Shown here: in pieces, positions 54,427 through 63,348 of the stretch | How positions within the stretch are numbered: the first letter of the stretch is position 1 | Layout: each line of letters opens with the position of its first letter | Assembly (NCBI GenBank): GCA_023393525.1 | Contig: JAEWKZ010000022.1 | Span: forward strand, 31,234-95,233 | Reading direction: 5' to 3' | Length of the DNA: 64,000 nt | From: Pseudomonadota bacterium | GTDB lineage: Bacteria; Desulfobacterota; Desulfovibrionia; Desulfovibrionales; Desulfomicrobiaceae | Notes under the pieces: model-generated | Seen by the model: the letters and a program-made list of their open reading frames with translations, nothing else | Told to the model about the DNA's origin: nothing | The model's database searches: none | Position numbers and translations under genes: made by a program

Positions 54427-55347
54427 ATGTCGACCAACGCCTCCCCATCCGGCGTCGTCTTCGCCATCAAACGCTATGCCCTGCACGACGGGCCGGACCT
54501 GCGCGTGACCGTGTTCCTGAAGGGCTGCCCCCTGTCCTGCCTGTGGTGCCACAACCCCGAAGGCATCGCGGCGGCCCCCGGCGTGCTCACCGTTCCGGGC
54601 AAATGCATCGGCTGCGGAGAATGCGTGGAAGCCTGCCCCCAAGGAGCCTTGAGCCCCGGCCCGGATGGCATGCGCAGAAACCGGGAAGCCTGCACCGCGT
54701 GCGGCGTCTGCGCCCAGGTCTGTCCGGCCCTGGCGCACGAGGCTGTGGGCAGCAAGCGGACCGTGACCGAGGTCGTGGCCGAGATCGAAAAAGAAACGCC
54801 CTTTTTCGCCGGAAATCAGGGAGGGGTGACCTTTTCCGGCGGGGAACCCCTGGCCCAGCCCGATTTTCTTGAAGCCTTGCTTGTGGCCTGCAAAGACCTG
54901 GAACTGCACCGCGCCGTGGACACCAGCGGTTTCGCCAGCGCCGAGACAGTCTCCCGCGTGGCCCGGCACACGGACCTTTTTCTCTTCGACCTGAAACACA
55001 TGGACCCCATCGCCCACCGCCGCCTGACCGGGGTGGACAACGCCCCGATCCTCTCCAACCTGCGTCTGCTGGGGCAGTCCGGTGCGCAGGTCGCGCTCAG
55101 GCTGCCGCTCATTCCGGGCCTGAACGACGACGAAGAGAACATCCGCCGCACCGGGCTTCTGGCCGCTTCCCTTCCGGGCATCCGCAGCATCGACGTGCTT
55201 CCCTACCATGCTTCGGCCCGTGGGAAATACGCCAAGCTCGGCCTGCCCTACCCGGGTGAATCCATAAAACAGAGCGATCCGGACAGCGTGGACCGGGCCG
55301 TGGGCATTTTGCAGCACTGCGGGCTTGAAGTCCGCATCGGAGGATAG
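54427..55347 (+). CDS. Glycyl-radical enzyme activating protein (radical SAM)
   Basis: 306 residues. The radical SAM cluster is CPLSCLWC (CxxxCxxC, about 33-40), the form used by activases, followed by HNPEG. Two ferredoxin motifs sit between about 60 and 105 (CIGCGECVEACP, CTACGVCAQVCP), as in activases of the dehydratase type. GGVTFSGGEPLAQP is the SAM-binding GGE motif. It installs the glycyl radical on the enzyme encoded directly downstream. The stop is followed at once by the GTG start of that gene. The longer upstream frame is non-coding overlap with the RND region. Confidence 0.93.
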   Translation: MSTNASPSGVVFAIKRYALHDGPDLRVTVFLKGCPLSCLWCHNPEGIAAAPGVLTVPGKCIGCGECVEACPQGALSPGPDGMRRNREACTACGVCAQVCPALAHEAVGSKRTVTEVVAEIEKETPFFAGNQGGVTFSGGEPLAQPDFLEALLVACKDLELHRAVDTSGFASAETVSRVARHTDLFLFDLKHMDPIAHRRLTGVDNAPILSNLRLLGQSGAQVALRLPLIPGLNDDEENIRRTGLLAASLPGIRSIDVLPYHASARGKYAKLGLPYPGESIKQSDPDSVDRAVGILQHCGLEVRIGG

Positions 55348-57708
55348 GTGAACCAGAGAATAGAGCGCCTGCGCGAAGAGAGCTTCGCCGCCACCCCGTC
55401 CATATCCATCGAGCGCGCCCTGCTCGAAACCTCGTTCTACCGCGAACACTACGGCAAACATTCCCTGCCCGTGCTGCGCGCGCTGGTCTTCAAGGACCTG
55501 TGCGAGAAAAAGGCCATTTATCTCGGCGACGGCGAACTCATCGTCGGCGAACGCGGCCCCCGGCCCAAATGCGTGCCGACCTTTCCGGAACTGACCTGCC
55601 ACTCCGCCGAAGACCTGCGCGTCCTGGCCACCCGCCCCATGACAAGCTACCATGTCTCGGAGGACGACATCGCGACCTACGAACGCGAGGTCATCCCCTA
55701 CTGGACGGGTCGCTCCATGCGCGAGCGCGTCTTTTCCCGGATTCCGGACGAATGGAGAGCCGCCTACGAGGCCGGGCTCTTCACCGAATTCATGGAGCAG
55801 CGCGCGCCCGGCCACACCGCCCTCGACGGCACGATCTACGAAATGGGCATGCTCGATTTCAAGCAGCGCATCGCCGAGCGGCTGACCCGCCTCGATTATT
55901 TAAGCGACCCTCTGGCCTCGGACCGGGCCGAACAGCTTCGCGCCATGGACATCGCCTGCGACGCGGCAATCATCTTCGCCAACCGCCATGCCGACCTGGC
56001 TTGGCAACTGGCCGCGACCGAAGCGGACCCGGCGCGCAAGGCCGAGCTGGCCCGCATCGCCGAAGTCTGTCGCCGCGTCCCGGCCCACGCTCCGCGCGAC
56101 TTCTGGGAAGCCCTGCAAATGTACTGGTTCGTGCACCTGGGCACCATCACGGAGCTGAACGGCTGGGACGCCATGACCCCCGGACACCTCGACCAGCACC
56201 TCGCCCCCTTCTACGAAAGGGGGCTGGCCGACGGCACCCTGACCCGCGAAGCGGCCAAGGAGCTGCTCTCCTGCCTGTGGATCAAGGTCAACAACCACCC
56301 CGCCCCGCCCAAGGTCGGGGTCACGGCCAAGGAGAGCGGCACCTACAACGATTTCACCAACATCAATCTCGGGGGCCTCAGGCGCGACGGCTCCGACGGG
56401 GTCAGCGAGCTGTCCTACCTCATTCTCGAAGTGGTCGACGAACTGAGGCTCCTGCAACCCCAGACCAGCGTGCACATCAGCCAGAAGACCCCGGACCGCT
56501 TCCTGAAAGCCGCCGCCCGGGTCATCAGGAACGGCTACGGCTACCCGTCGATCTTCAACACCGACGCCGTGGTCATGGAGCAGATGCGCGTGGGCAAGAC
56601 CGTGGAGGACGCCCGCGAAGGCGGCTGCTCCGGCTGCATAGAAACCGGGGCCTTCGGCAAGGAAGCCTACATCCTGACCGGCTACCTGAACGTACCCAAA
56701 ATTCTGGAACTGGCCTTGAACGACGGCCGCGACCAATTGACCGGCAAACAGATCGGCCCCCGGACCGGCGAGCCCGAAAGCTTCGCCACCTTCGACGACC
56801 TCTACGCCGCCTTCACCCGCCAGCTCGAATGGGTGGCGGACCTCAAAATCCGCGTCAACAACTACATCGAACGCATGTACGCCGCCCACTCCCCCGCGCC
56901 CTTCCTGTCCACCGTCATCCATGACTGCATCGAAAAAGGGCTCGACTACTACAATGGCGGACCGCGCTACAACACCAACTACATCCAGTGCTGCGGCATC
57001 GGCACGGTCACGGACAGCCTCTCGGCCATCAAGACCCACGTCTTCGACACCGGCTCCGTGTCCATGGTCCAACTCGCAAGCGCCCTGCGCGACAATTTCC
57101 AGGACTCCGAAGCCCTGCGCCTGAAACTCTGGAACAAGACCCCCTTCTTCGGCAACGACGACGACCGCGCCGACGACCTCATGCGCCGCGTCTACGACTC
57201 GCTCTTCGCCGCCATCGACGGCCGCCCCAACACCAAGGGCACAGGCTACCACCTGAACATGCTCTCCACCACCTGCCACGTCTACTTCGGCAAGATGCTC
57301 GGCGCCTCGGCCAACGGCCGCCTCGCCCACCTGCCCGAATCCGACGGCACCTCGCCCTCCCACGGCGCGGACAGAAACGGCCCCACCGCCGTGGTCAAGT
57401 CCCTGTCCAAAATGGACCAGATCAAGTCCGGCGGCACGCTCCTCAACCAGCGCTTCCTGCCCGGCGTGCTCAAATCCGATCAGGACCTGGACAAACTCGC
57501 GCAACTCGTGCGCACCTATTTCCGCCTCGGCGGCCACCACATCCAATTCAACGTGGTCGACACCCACACCCTGCGCCAGGCCCAGGCCAACCCCGACGAA
57601 CACCGCAACCTGCTGGTGCGCGTAGCCGGATACAGCGACTACTTCGTCGACCTGGACCTCGACCACCAGGAAGAAATCATCCGCCGCACGGAACAGGAAA
57701 TGGCGTAA
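55348..57708 (+). CDS. hypD: Glycyl-radical enzyme, probable trans-4-hydroxy-L-proline dehydratase
   Basis: 786 residues from GTG 55348. The thiyl Cys is C430 (SGCIETG) with Glu432 two residues on, and the glycyl radical is Gly761 (RVAGYSDYF). Recalled active-site residues of Clostridioides difficile HypD (F152, H160, D278, S334, F340, C434, E436, Y450, T645, G765) have identical residues here at positions four lower: F148, H156, D274, S330, F336, C430, E432, Y446, T641, G761. The enzyme would dehydrate hydroxyproline to pyrroline-5-carboxylate. No proC is adjacent. The symbol is distinct from hydrogenase-maturation HypD. Confidence 0.85.
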   Translation: MNQRIERLREESFAATPSISIERALLETSFYREHYGKHSLPVLRALVFKDLCEKKAIYLGDGELIVGERGPRPKCVPTFPELTCHSAEDLRVLATRPMTSYHVSEDDIATYEREVIPYWTGRSMRERVFSRIPDEWRAAYEAGLFTEFMEQRAPGHTALDGTIYEMGMLDFKQRIAERLTRLDYLSDPLASDRAEQLRAMDIACDAAIIFANRHADLAWQLAATEADPARKAELARIAEVCRRVPAHAPRDFWEALQMYWFVHLGTITELNGWDAMTPGHLDQHLAPFYERGLADGTLTREAAKELLSCLWIKVNNHPAPPKVGVTAKESGTYNDFTNINLGGLRRDGSDGVSELSYLILEVVDELRLLQPQTSVHISQKTPDRFLKAAARVIRNGYGYPSIFNTDAVVMEQMRVGKTVEDAREGGCSGCIETGAFGKEAYILTGYLNVPKILELALNDGRDQLTGKQIGPRTGEPESFATFDDLYAAFTRQLEWVADLKIRVNNYIERMYAAHSPAPFLSTVIHDCIEKGLDYYNGGPRYNTNYIQCCGIGTVTDSLSAIKTHVFDTGSVSMVQLASALRDNFQDSEALRLKLWNKTPFFGNDDDRADDLMRRVYDSLFAAIDGRPNTKGTGYHLNMLSTTCHVYFGKMLGASANGRLAHLPESDGTSPSHGADRNGPTAVVKSLSKMDQIKSGGTLLNQRFLPGVLKSDQDLDKLAQLVRTYFRLGGHHIQFNVVDTHTLRQAQANPDEHRNLLVRVAGYSDYFVDLDLDHQEEIIRRTEQEMA

Positions 57709-57722
57709 GATGCCTCCGGCGG

Positions 57723-57742
57723 GCAGGGGGCTCGCCCCCTGC
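57723..57742 (+). terminator. Hairpin after the glycyl-radical enzyme gene
   Basis: GCAGGGGG-CTCG-CCCCCTGC is a perfect 8-bp stem 15 bp past the stop. The following ACCCCTTACACTTT is only weakly T-rich, so termination may be partial. Confidence 0.5.
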
Positions 57743-57764
57743 ACCCCTTACACTTTCATCTTAT

Positions 57765-58385
57765 CACCATCCTCCCGCGCCGCCTCAAGCGTGTCGGCGT
57801 GGTTCGGGCGAGGGCTGTCGGCTGTTTGACTGAGCCGGGCATCGTTTGCTTCCCGGCCGCCCCCCGCACGAAGCGCAAAAGATGTTCAAAGCTCAAGGCA
57901 GGGAAGCATTACGAGGCCAGCGAAGGAGTCCCGGCAGACCTTGCCCGGACCACGCAGGCGCGCGCCCCACGCACATGAAGAGGCAACCACCCCGCCCTTC
58001 GGGCACCCCTCCTTGGCAGGAGGGGAGTTGGTGCAACTCTGTCAGATCTCAATACTTCTCTACCCTCCTTCCGCACCGCCTCAAGCGCGGCGGCGTGGTC
58101 CGGGCGAGGGCTGTCGGCTGTTTGACTGAGCAGGGCATCGTTTGTTTCCCGGCCGTTGGCCGTACAAAGCGCAAATCAATGCCCGAGCCTCAAGGCCGGG
58201 AAGCATTACGAGGCCGGCGAAGGAGTTCCGGCAGACCTTGACCGGACCACGCCGCCGCGCGCCCCTCGCACATGAAGAGGCAACCACCCCGCCCTTCGGG
58301 CACCCCTCCTTGGCAGGAGGGGAGTTGAAGACGCTCTGTCAGATCTCAACACTTCTCTACCATCCTTCCGCACCGCCGCGCGCCC
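57765..58385. repeat. Tandem repeat, two copies of about 297 bp plus a third partial start
   Basis: Copy 1 spans about 57765-58061 and copy 2 about 58062-58358. A truncated third copy starts at 58359 (CTACCATCCTTCCGCACCGCC) and breaks off after 27 bp. Matching landmarks are offset 296-297 bp: AGGGCTGTCGGCTGTTTGAC at 57811 and 58107, and the hairpin CCCCTCCT-TGGC-AGGAGGGG at 58006 and 58303. The copies differ at many positions, so the duplication is not recent. The open frames within are broken and carry no recognised domain. The rest of 57709-58556 holds no gene. Confidence 0.85.
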
Positions 58386-58453
58386 CATCCATTCATCTCC
58401 AAATAACGCACCACCACACATCCATTCCGCTCAGCGAACCAACTATTCCGATT

Positions 58454-58499
58454 TTGACAGCCTTCTTGCATTTTCCGACTTTTTGGCCCATGCCAAAAA
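58454..58499 (+). promoter_or_regulatory. Possible promoter and operator of the second amino-acid ABC operon
   Basis: A consensus -35 TTGACA lies at 58454-58459, but the -10 at the right distance (GACTTT) is poor. A dyad TTTTTGGC-CCAT-GCCAAAAA at 58480-58499 overlaps that -10 position and could be a repressor or activator site. It is 57 bp before the binding-protein start. Confidence 0.4.
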
Positions 58500-58556
58500 A
58501 CGATTTTCCGCCATAGTGGCCCAACCCGTTTTCTCATCCCATACCAAGGAGGCTCC

Positions 58557-59297
58557 ATGAAACGCATCCTGCTTTTCGCCGTTTTAGCCCTGGCCCTGTG
58601 CGCGACCGCCGCTTCAGCCAAGAAGCTGGTCGTGGCCACGGACACCAATTTTCCGCCGTTTGAATTCAAGGACCCCGAAACCGGCAAACACACCGGCTTC
58701 GACGTGGAGCTTTGGGACGCCATCGCCAAGGAAATCGGCGCCGAGTACGACCTCCAGCCCATGGACTTCAACGGCATCATCCCCGGCCTGCAGTCCGGCC
58801 AGGTCGACGTCGGCATTGCCGGCATCACCATCAAGCCCGAACGCGCCGAAGTGGTCGACTTCTCCGACCCCTACTACAACGCGGGCCTCCTGATCCTGGT
58901 CAAGGCCGACAACGCCGACATCGCCGACGTGAAGAGCCTGGCCGGCAAAATCGTGGCCACCAAGCTCGGCACCACCAGCGAAGACTTCGCCAAGAAGGAA
59001 GCCGGAGCCAAGGAAGTCAAGCTCTTCCCCAACAATGACGCCATGTTCATGGAACTCATGGCCGGCGGCGCCGATGCGGTCATCTTCGACTCCCCCGTCA
59101 TTTCCGAATTCGTGCGCACGGCAGGCAAGGGACAGACCAAGATCGTCGGTCCCCTGTACATGGGCCAGTCCTACGGCATCGGCTTCCCCAAGGGCAGCGA
59201 ACTGGTCGCCAAGACCAACGAAGCCCTCAAGAAGCTCAAGGACAGCGGCGCCTACCGCGAATTGTACATCAAGTGGTTCGGCACCGAGCCCAAGTAA
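58557..59297 (+). CDS. Amino-acid ABC transporter substrate-binding protein (GlnH-like)
   Basis: 246 residues. A signal peptide (MKRILLFAVLALALCATAASA) is followed by the SBP_bac_3 fold: KKLVVATDTNFPPFEFKDPETGKHTGFDVELWDAIAKEIG, GIAGITIKPERAEVVDFSDPYY, and IKWFGTEPK at the end. There is no lipobox, so it is a free periplasmic protein. It resembles glutamine or polar amino-acid binding proteins. ATG 58557 follows CCAAGGAGGCTCC. It is the first gene of the operon, after the repeat region. Confidence 0.92.
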   Translation: MKRILLFAVLALALCATAASAKKLVVATDTNFPPFEFKDPETGKHTGFDVELWDAIAKEIGAEYDLQPMDFNGIIPGLQSGQVDVGIAGITIKPERAEVVDFSDPYYNAGLLILVKADNADIADVKSLAGKIVATKLGTTSEDFAKKEAGAKEVKLFPNNDAMFMELMAGGADAVIFDSPVISEFVRTAGKGQTKIVGPLYMGQSYGIGFPKGSELVAKTNEALKKLKDSGAYRELYIKWFGTEPK

Positions 59298-59316
59298 TCC
59301 CGCGTAAACCCTCCAC

Positions 59317-59344
59317 GGAGGCGGAAAGCCCTCTTTCCGCCTCC
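59317..59344 (+). terminator. Hairpin between binding-protein and permease genes
   Basis: GGAGGCGGAAAG-CCCT-CTTTCCGCCTCC is a perfect 12-bp stem, followed by ATTTCG. It sits in the 61-bp gap inside the operon and probably attenuates transcription or protects the binding-protein mRNA, favouring excess binding protein. Confidence 0.7.
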
Positions 59345-59358
59345 ATTTCGAGACACCC

Positions 59359-60035
59359 ATGGCCTTTCAATTCGAACCTAGCGTCATCGTCGACACCCTG
59401 CCCATGCTCATGCGCGGAGTCTGGTACACCATCTACCTGACCGTCGGCGGCCTGTTTTTCGGTTTTCTCCTCGGCGTGGCCACAGGGCTCATGAAGCTGT
59501 CCAGGCCCTTTTTCGTGCGCAAACTGGCGGATCTCTATGTGGAGCTCATCCGTGGCACGCCCATGCTGGTGCAGGCCATGTTCCTCTACTACGGCGTGCC
59601 CATGGCCGTGGGTCTGCGCATCCCGCCACTGATCGCCGGAGTCATCGTCATCGCCATCAACTCCGGCGCCTACATCGCCGAGATCGTGCGCGGGGCCATC
59701 CAGTCCATCAACATCGGCCAGACCGAGGCCGGGCGCTCCATCGGCCTGACCCGGGCCCAGACCATGCGCTACATCATCTGGCCCCAGGCCTTCAAACGCA
59801 TGATCCCGCCGCTCGGGAACCAGTTCATCATCAGCCTCAAAGACACCTCGCTGCTCATGGTCATCGGCGTGGGCGAACTGCTGCGCACCGGCCAGGAAAT
59901 CGTGGCCGTCAACTTCCGGGCCTTCGAGGTCTACATGGCCGTGGCCATCGTTTATCTGGTCATGACCATGAGCATCGCCAAGGCCCTGAAAATTCTCGAA
60001 ACCAGACTGATCAACAGGACCAGCGGAAAACGCGC

Positions 60036-60039
<4 letters not shown>
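59359..60039 (+). CDS. Amino-acid ABC transporter permease (GlnP/HisM-like)
   Basis: 226 residues with about five membrane helices. The N-terminal LPMLMRGVWYTIYLTVGG and VELIRGTPMLVQAMFLYYG are typical. The cytoplasmic EAA loop reads GRSIGLTRAQTMRYIIWPQAFKRMIPPLGNQFI. It overlaps the ATPase gene by 4 bp (ATGA). Confidence 0.93.
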
Positions 60040-60776
<737 letters not shown>

Positions 60777-60778
60777 GT

Positions 60779-61486
60779 TCAGGCCCCCTGGCCCCGCCCC
60801 ACCAACTGCGCGAATATGGCCGGCACCGGAGCCTCCACGGTCATGCGCCGACCGGAAAACGGATGCGTGAAGGTCGCCAGGCGGGCATGCAGCGCCAGAC
60901 GGGAAAATGTGTCCCCCTTGGCTCCGTACTTCCTGTCCCCCGCCACCGGATGCCCCAGGTCCGCCATCTGCACCCGGATCTGGTGCTTGCGTCCGGTCAG
61001 CAGTTCCACATCCAGGAGCGAATATTCCCCCCTTTCGCGGACCACGGTCCATGCGGTCCGCGAAAGCTTGCCCTGCGCCATGTCACGGGTGGAGTAGACC
61101 TTGTGCGCGCCGCTCTCCACCAGATGCGAGATGATCATGCCCGAGGGCTGTCCCATCCGCCCATGCACCACGGCCGCATACATCTTGACCGTTTCCGCCC
61201 ACCCTTCCTGCAACGCCTGCTTGGCGACCTCGGTCTTGGCGAAAATGACCACTCCGGATGTTTCCCGATCCAGACGGTGCACGATGAAAATCCTGTGTTT
61301 GGACTTGGGATTGCCCTTGCGCACGTAGTCGGTCAGCGCAAAATAGGCGGTGCGGATCTTCTCCGTCTCCGTGGCCATGGTCAGCATTCCGGCGGGCTTG
61401 TCCACGACGATGATGTCCCGGTCCTCGTGAAGGATGGCCAGGCCGGGCGGCAGGTGACGGGAGACTGGACGCGAAGGGGAAGGCAT
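60779..61486 (-). CDS. RluA-family pseudouridine synthase
   Basis: 235 residues, the short form without an S4 domain. The catalytic motif HRLDRETSGVVIFAKT contains the invariant Asp (about residue 72). LTGRKHQIRVQMADLGHPVAGDRKYGA is the second family block. It should isomerise uridine in rRNA or tRNA, and the site cannot be told. It converges on the ABC operon with a 2-bp gap. Confidence 0.9.
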   Translation of the reverse strand: MPSPSRPVSRHLPPGLAILHEDRDIIVVDKPAGMLTMATETEKIRTAYFALTDYVRKGNPKSKHRIFIVHRLDRETSGVVIFAKTEVAKQALQEGWAETVKMYAAVVHGRMGQPSGMIISHLVESGAHKVYSTRDMAQGKLSRTAWTVVRERGEYSLLDVELLTGRKHQIRVQMADLGHPVAGDRKYGAKGDTFSRLALHARLATFTHPFSGRRMTVEAPVPAIFAQLVGRGQGA

Positions 61487-61558
61487 GGGTTGTCCTTGAA
61501 AGCGAGGTGCTGATTGCTCAATTCAAAAAATGCAAGATCAATGGAAACGGGCACCCTC

Positions 61559-62407
61559 TCAACTTTCCCGCACGAAACCCTTGGACTTGAGCTTGTGGGC
61601 GTACTGGGAGTGCAGGGGGCGGATCAGGTTGAGCCTTTTTTCGGCCCGGGAGGCGAAGATGTTGTCGCCTTCGGCCAGGACCACGCCGGTCTGGCCGTCC
61701 TGGGTCAGATAGACGTCCGTGTCGGCGCCCTGGACCAGGACGCGCAGGTCGTTCTCGAAGGGCAGGACCATGGGTCTGAAGGCGTGCAGGAAGGGACAGA
61801 TGGGCGTCAGGGCGAAGACGTTGAGTTCCGGGTAGATGAGCGGACCGCCGGCGGAAATGGAGTAGCCGGACGAGCCCGTCGGCGTGGCCACGATCATGCC
61901 GTCGGCGCGCACGGAGCCCAGGTGGTCGGTGCCGTACCACATGTCGAGGCGGATCATGCGCGCCAGGCTGCCGCAGCTGATGACCAGGTCGTTTATGGCG
62001 TAGCCCCGGTAGTACTCCTGTCCGCGCCGCAGCACGTGGAAGCTGATCACGAGCCTGCGGGACATCTCGTATTCGCCGCGCATGATGAGGGTCAGGGTGT
62101 CGCGCCAGTCCGTGGGGGAGAGCTCCGTCAGAAACCCGACCTTGCCCAGGTTCAGGCCCAGGATGGGAATGCCCAGGTCCTGCACGGCCCTGGCCACGGC
62201 AAGCAGGGTTCCATCTCCGCCCAGGGTCAGGATCATGTCCGCCCCGTTCCAGGTGGAGACGCAATGCACCTTTTCCTTGTCGGAAGACACGATGCGGGCC
62301 TTGCGCCCCTCACCCGCGAGCCACTCCCGGATCTGCCTGGACATGTTGGCCGCCAGATCGTTCCCGGCGCCATGGACAATGACGATGTTGCTGATGATTT
62401 TTCCCAT
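61559..62407 (-). CDS. nadK: NAD kinase
   Basis: 282 residues. The GGDGT motif (LTLGGDGTLLAVAR) is at about 60-75, followed by the NAD-binding ISNIVI..NDLVIS segment and ATPTGSSGYSISAGGPLIYP. It phosphorylates NAD to NADP. The longer upstream frame is rejected: ATG 62407 starts GKIISNIVIVHGAG, the family N-terminus. It precedes the RluA gene on the same strand. Confidence 0.94.
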   Translation of the reverse strand: MGKIISNIVIVHGAGNDLAANMSRQIREWLAGEGRKARIVSSDKEKVHCVSTWNGADMILTLGGDGTLLAVARAVQDLGIPILGLNLGKVGFLTELSPTDWRDTLTLIMRGEYEMSRRLVISFHVLRRGQEYYRGYAINDLVISCGSLARMIRLDMWYGTDHLGSVRADGMIVATPTGSSGYSISAGGPLIYPELNVFALTPICPFLHAFRPMVLPFENDLRVLVQGADTDVYLTQDGQTGVVLAEGDNIFASRAEKRLNLIRPLHSQYAHKLKSKGFVRES

Positions 62408-62460
62408 TTGCGGGAGTGTAAGCAAAAGGGCACGGGTATTCAAGAAGAGGCGAGGGGGCG

Positions 62461-62487
62461 CCCGGAAATAGCCGGGTCTCTTTTTTT
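62461..62487 (+). terminator. Possible plus-strand terminator upstream of the flgM promoter
   Basis: CCCGG-AAATAG-CCGGG followed by TCTC and seven T residues. It sits just before the sigma-28-type promoter and would block antisense read-through into the flgM operon. The stem is only 5 bp. Confidence 0.4.
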
Positions 62488-62499
62488 GGAAAAAAGAAC

Positions 62500-62526
62500 T
62501 AAAGTTGTGGGGCAAGTGGCCGATAG
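62500..62526 (+). promoter_or_regulatory. Sigma-28 (FliA) type promoter
   Basis: TAAA (62500-62503), a 15-bp spacer and GCCGATAG (62519-62526) fit the FliA consensus TAAA-N15-GCCGATAA with one mismatch. It lies 23 bp before the first gene of the FlgM pair. Confidence 0.8.
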
Positions 62527-62548
62527 GGAGAAATAAGAGGTATAGGCT

Positions 62549-62965
62549 GTGACAGTGAACCCTTTTCTCGTTAAAAACGTGGTGCGCACGTACGACCAGC
62601 ACCAGGAGACCGGACGGCGCATCGCCAGGTTCAAGAAATACATGGACCGCGCCGGCCAGGGGGATTCTGTTTCCATTTCCAAGGAAGCCAAACGACGTCA
62701 GCTGGTCGAGAAAGTCGCAGGTGAGATCGTGGACAACCTCATCGGCTCGGACACCGCCAACCCGGTGGTTCGGGAAATCAAGTCGCAGATGGCCAAGGAA
62801 TTCGGAAAGGAAGTGCTTTTCAGATATCCGTCCGATGGAAGCGGCCTGCAGATACTCAAACAAACGGATCAGGGCGTCACGGAATTGACCAACGGGGAAA
62901 AGGATGCTTTCATGCGCCGTCTCTGGGAAATCGCCTTGACCCGGGTCAACGAAACAATGCTCTAG
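62549..62965 (+). CDS. Conserved protein preceding FlgM
   Basis: 138 residues from GTG 62549 (AGAGGTATAGGCT upstream). I recognise no named domain. The segment GDSVSISKEAKRRQLVEKVAGEIVDNLIG resembles the DxVxISxEA element of FlgM, and the protein is charged, helical and without membrane segments. It shares a sigma-28 promoter with flgM, 61 bp downstream, so a flagellar role (chaperone or regulator) is likely by inference. Desulfovibrio genomes seem to carry a similar gene pair. Confidence 0.75.
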   Translation: MTVNPFLVKNVVRTYDQHQETGRRIARFKKYMDRAGQGDSVSISKEAKRRQLVEKVAGEIVDNLIGSDTANPVVREIKSQMAKEFGKEVLFRYPSDGSGLQILKQTDQGVTELTNGEKDAFMRRLWEIALTRVNETML

Positions 62966-63026
62966 GCTTTTCGGGCCCCAGCCCCAAAAAGCCGGTGCGG
63001 CCGGAAGAAACCGGCAGGAGCCAGAT

Positions 63027-63329
63027 ATGACAATAAACACCATCAAGCCCTTCGGCGGCTACGAATCGCAACGACTGGACCAGCTGGAGCAGCAGCGCCA
63101 GGAACACCAGAAGGCTGCCGCCGGCCCGGAAGCGGGCACGGACCGCATCTCCATTTCCGAGGAAGGCCGGCTCAAGATGAACATGCTCAAGGCCGCCCAG
63201 GAAGATGACGGCGTGAGGCCCGACAAGGTCGCGGACGTCAAGGCCAGGATCGAGGCGGGAGAGTATGAACCCAAGGGTAAGGACATCGCGGCCAGCCTGC
63301 TCAGACAGGAGCTCGACGTCTGGGGCTGA
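63027..63329 (+). CDS. flgM: Anti-sigma-28 factor FlgM
   Basis: 100 residues. The N-terminal part is polar and disordered. DRISISEEGRLKMNMLKAA and VRPDKVADVKARIEAGEYEPKGKDIAASLLRQEL are the FlgM motif and its sigma-binding helices. FlgM holds FliA inactive until the hook is finished. ATG 63027 follows CAGGAGCCAGAT. A sigma-28 promoter upstream gives the expected feedback loop. Confidence 0.92.
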   Translation: MTINTIKPFGGYESQRLDQLEQQRQEHQKAAAGPEAGTDRISISEEGRLKMNMLKAAQEDDGVRPDKVADVKARIEAGEYEPKGKDIAASLLRQELDVWG

Positions 63330-63348
63330 GCCCACCCTCGCGAGCGGA

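Noticed and set aside
57765..58385. CRISPR array
   Set aside because: The repeat unit is about 297 bp with only two full diverged copies. There are no short repeats with spacers and no cas genes.
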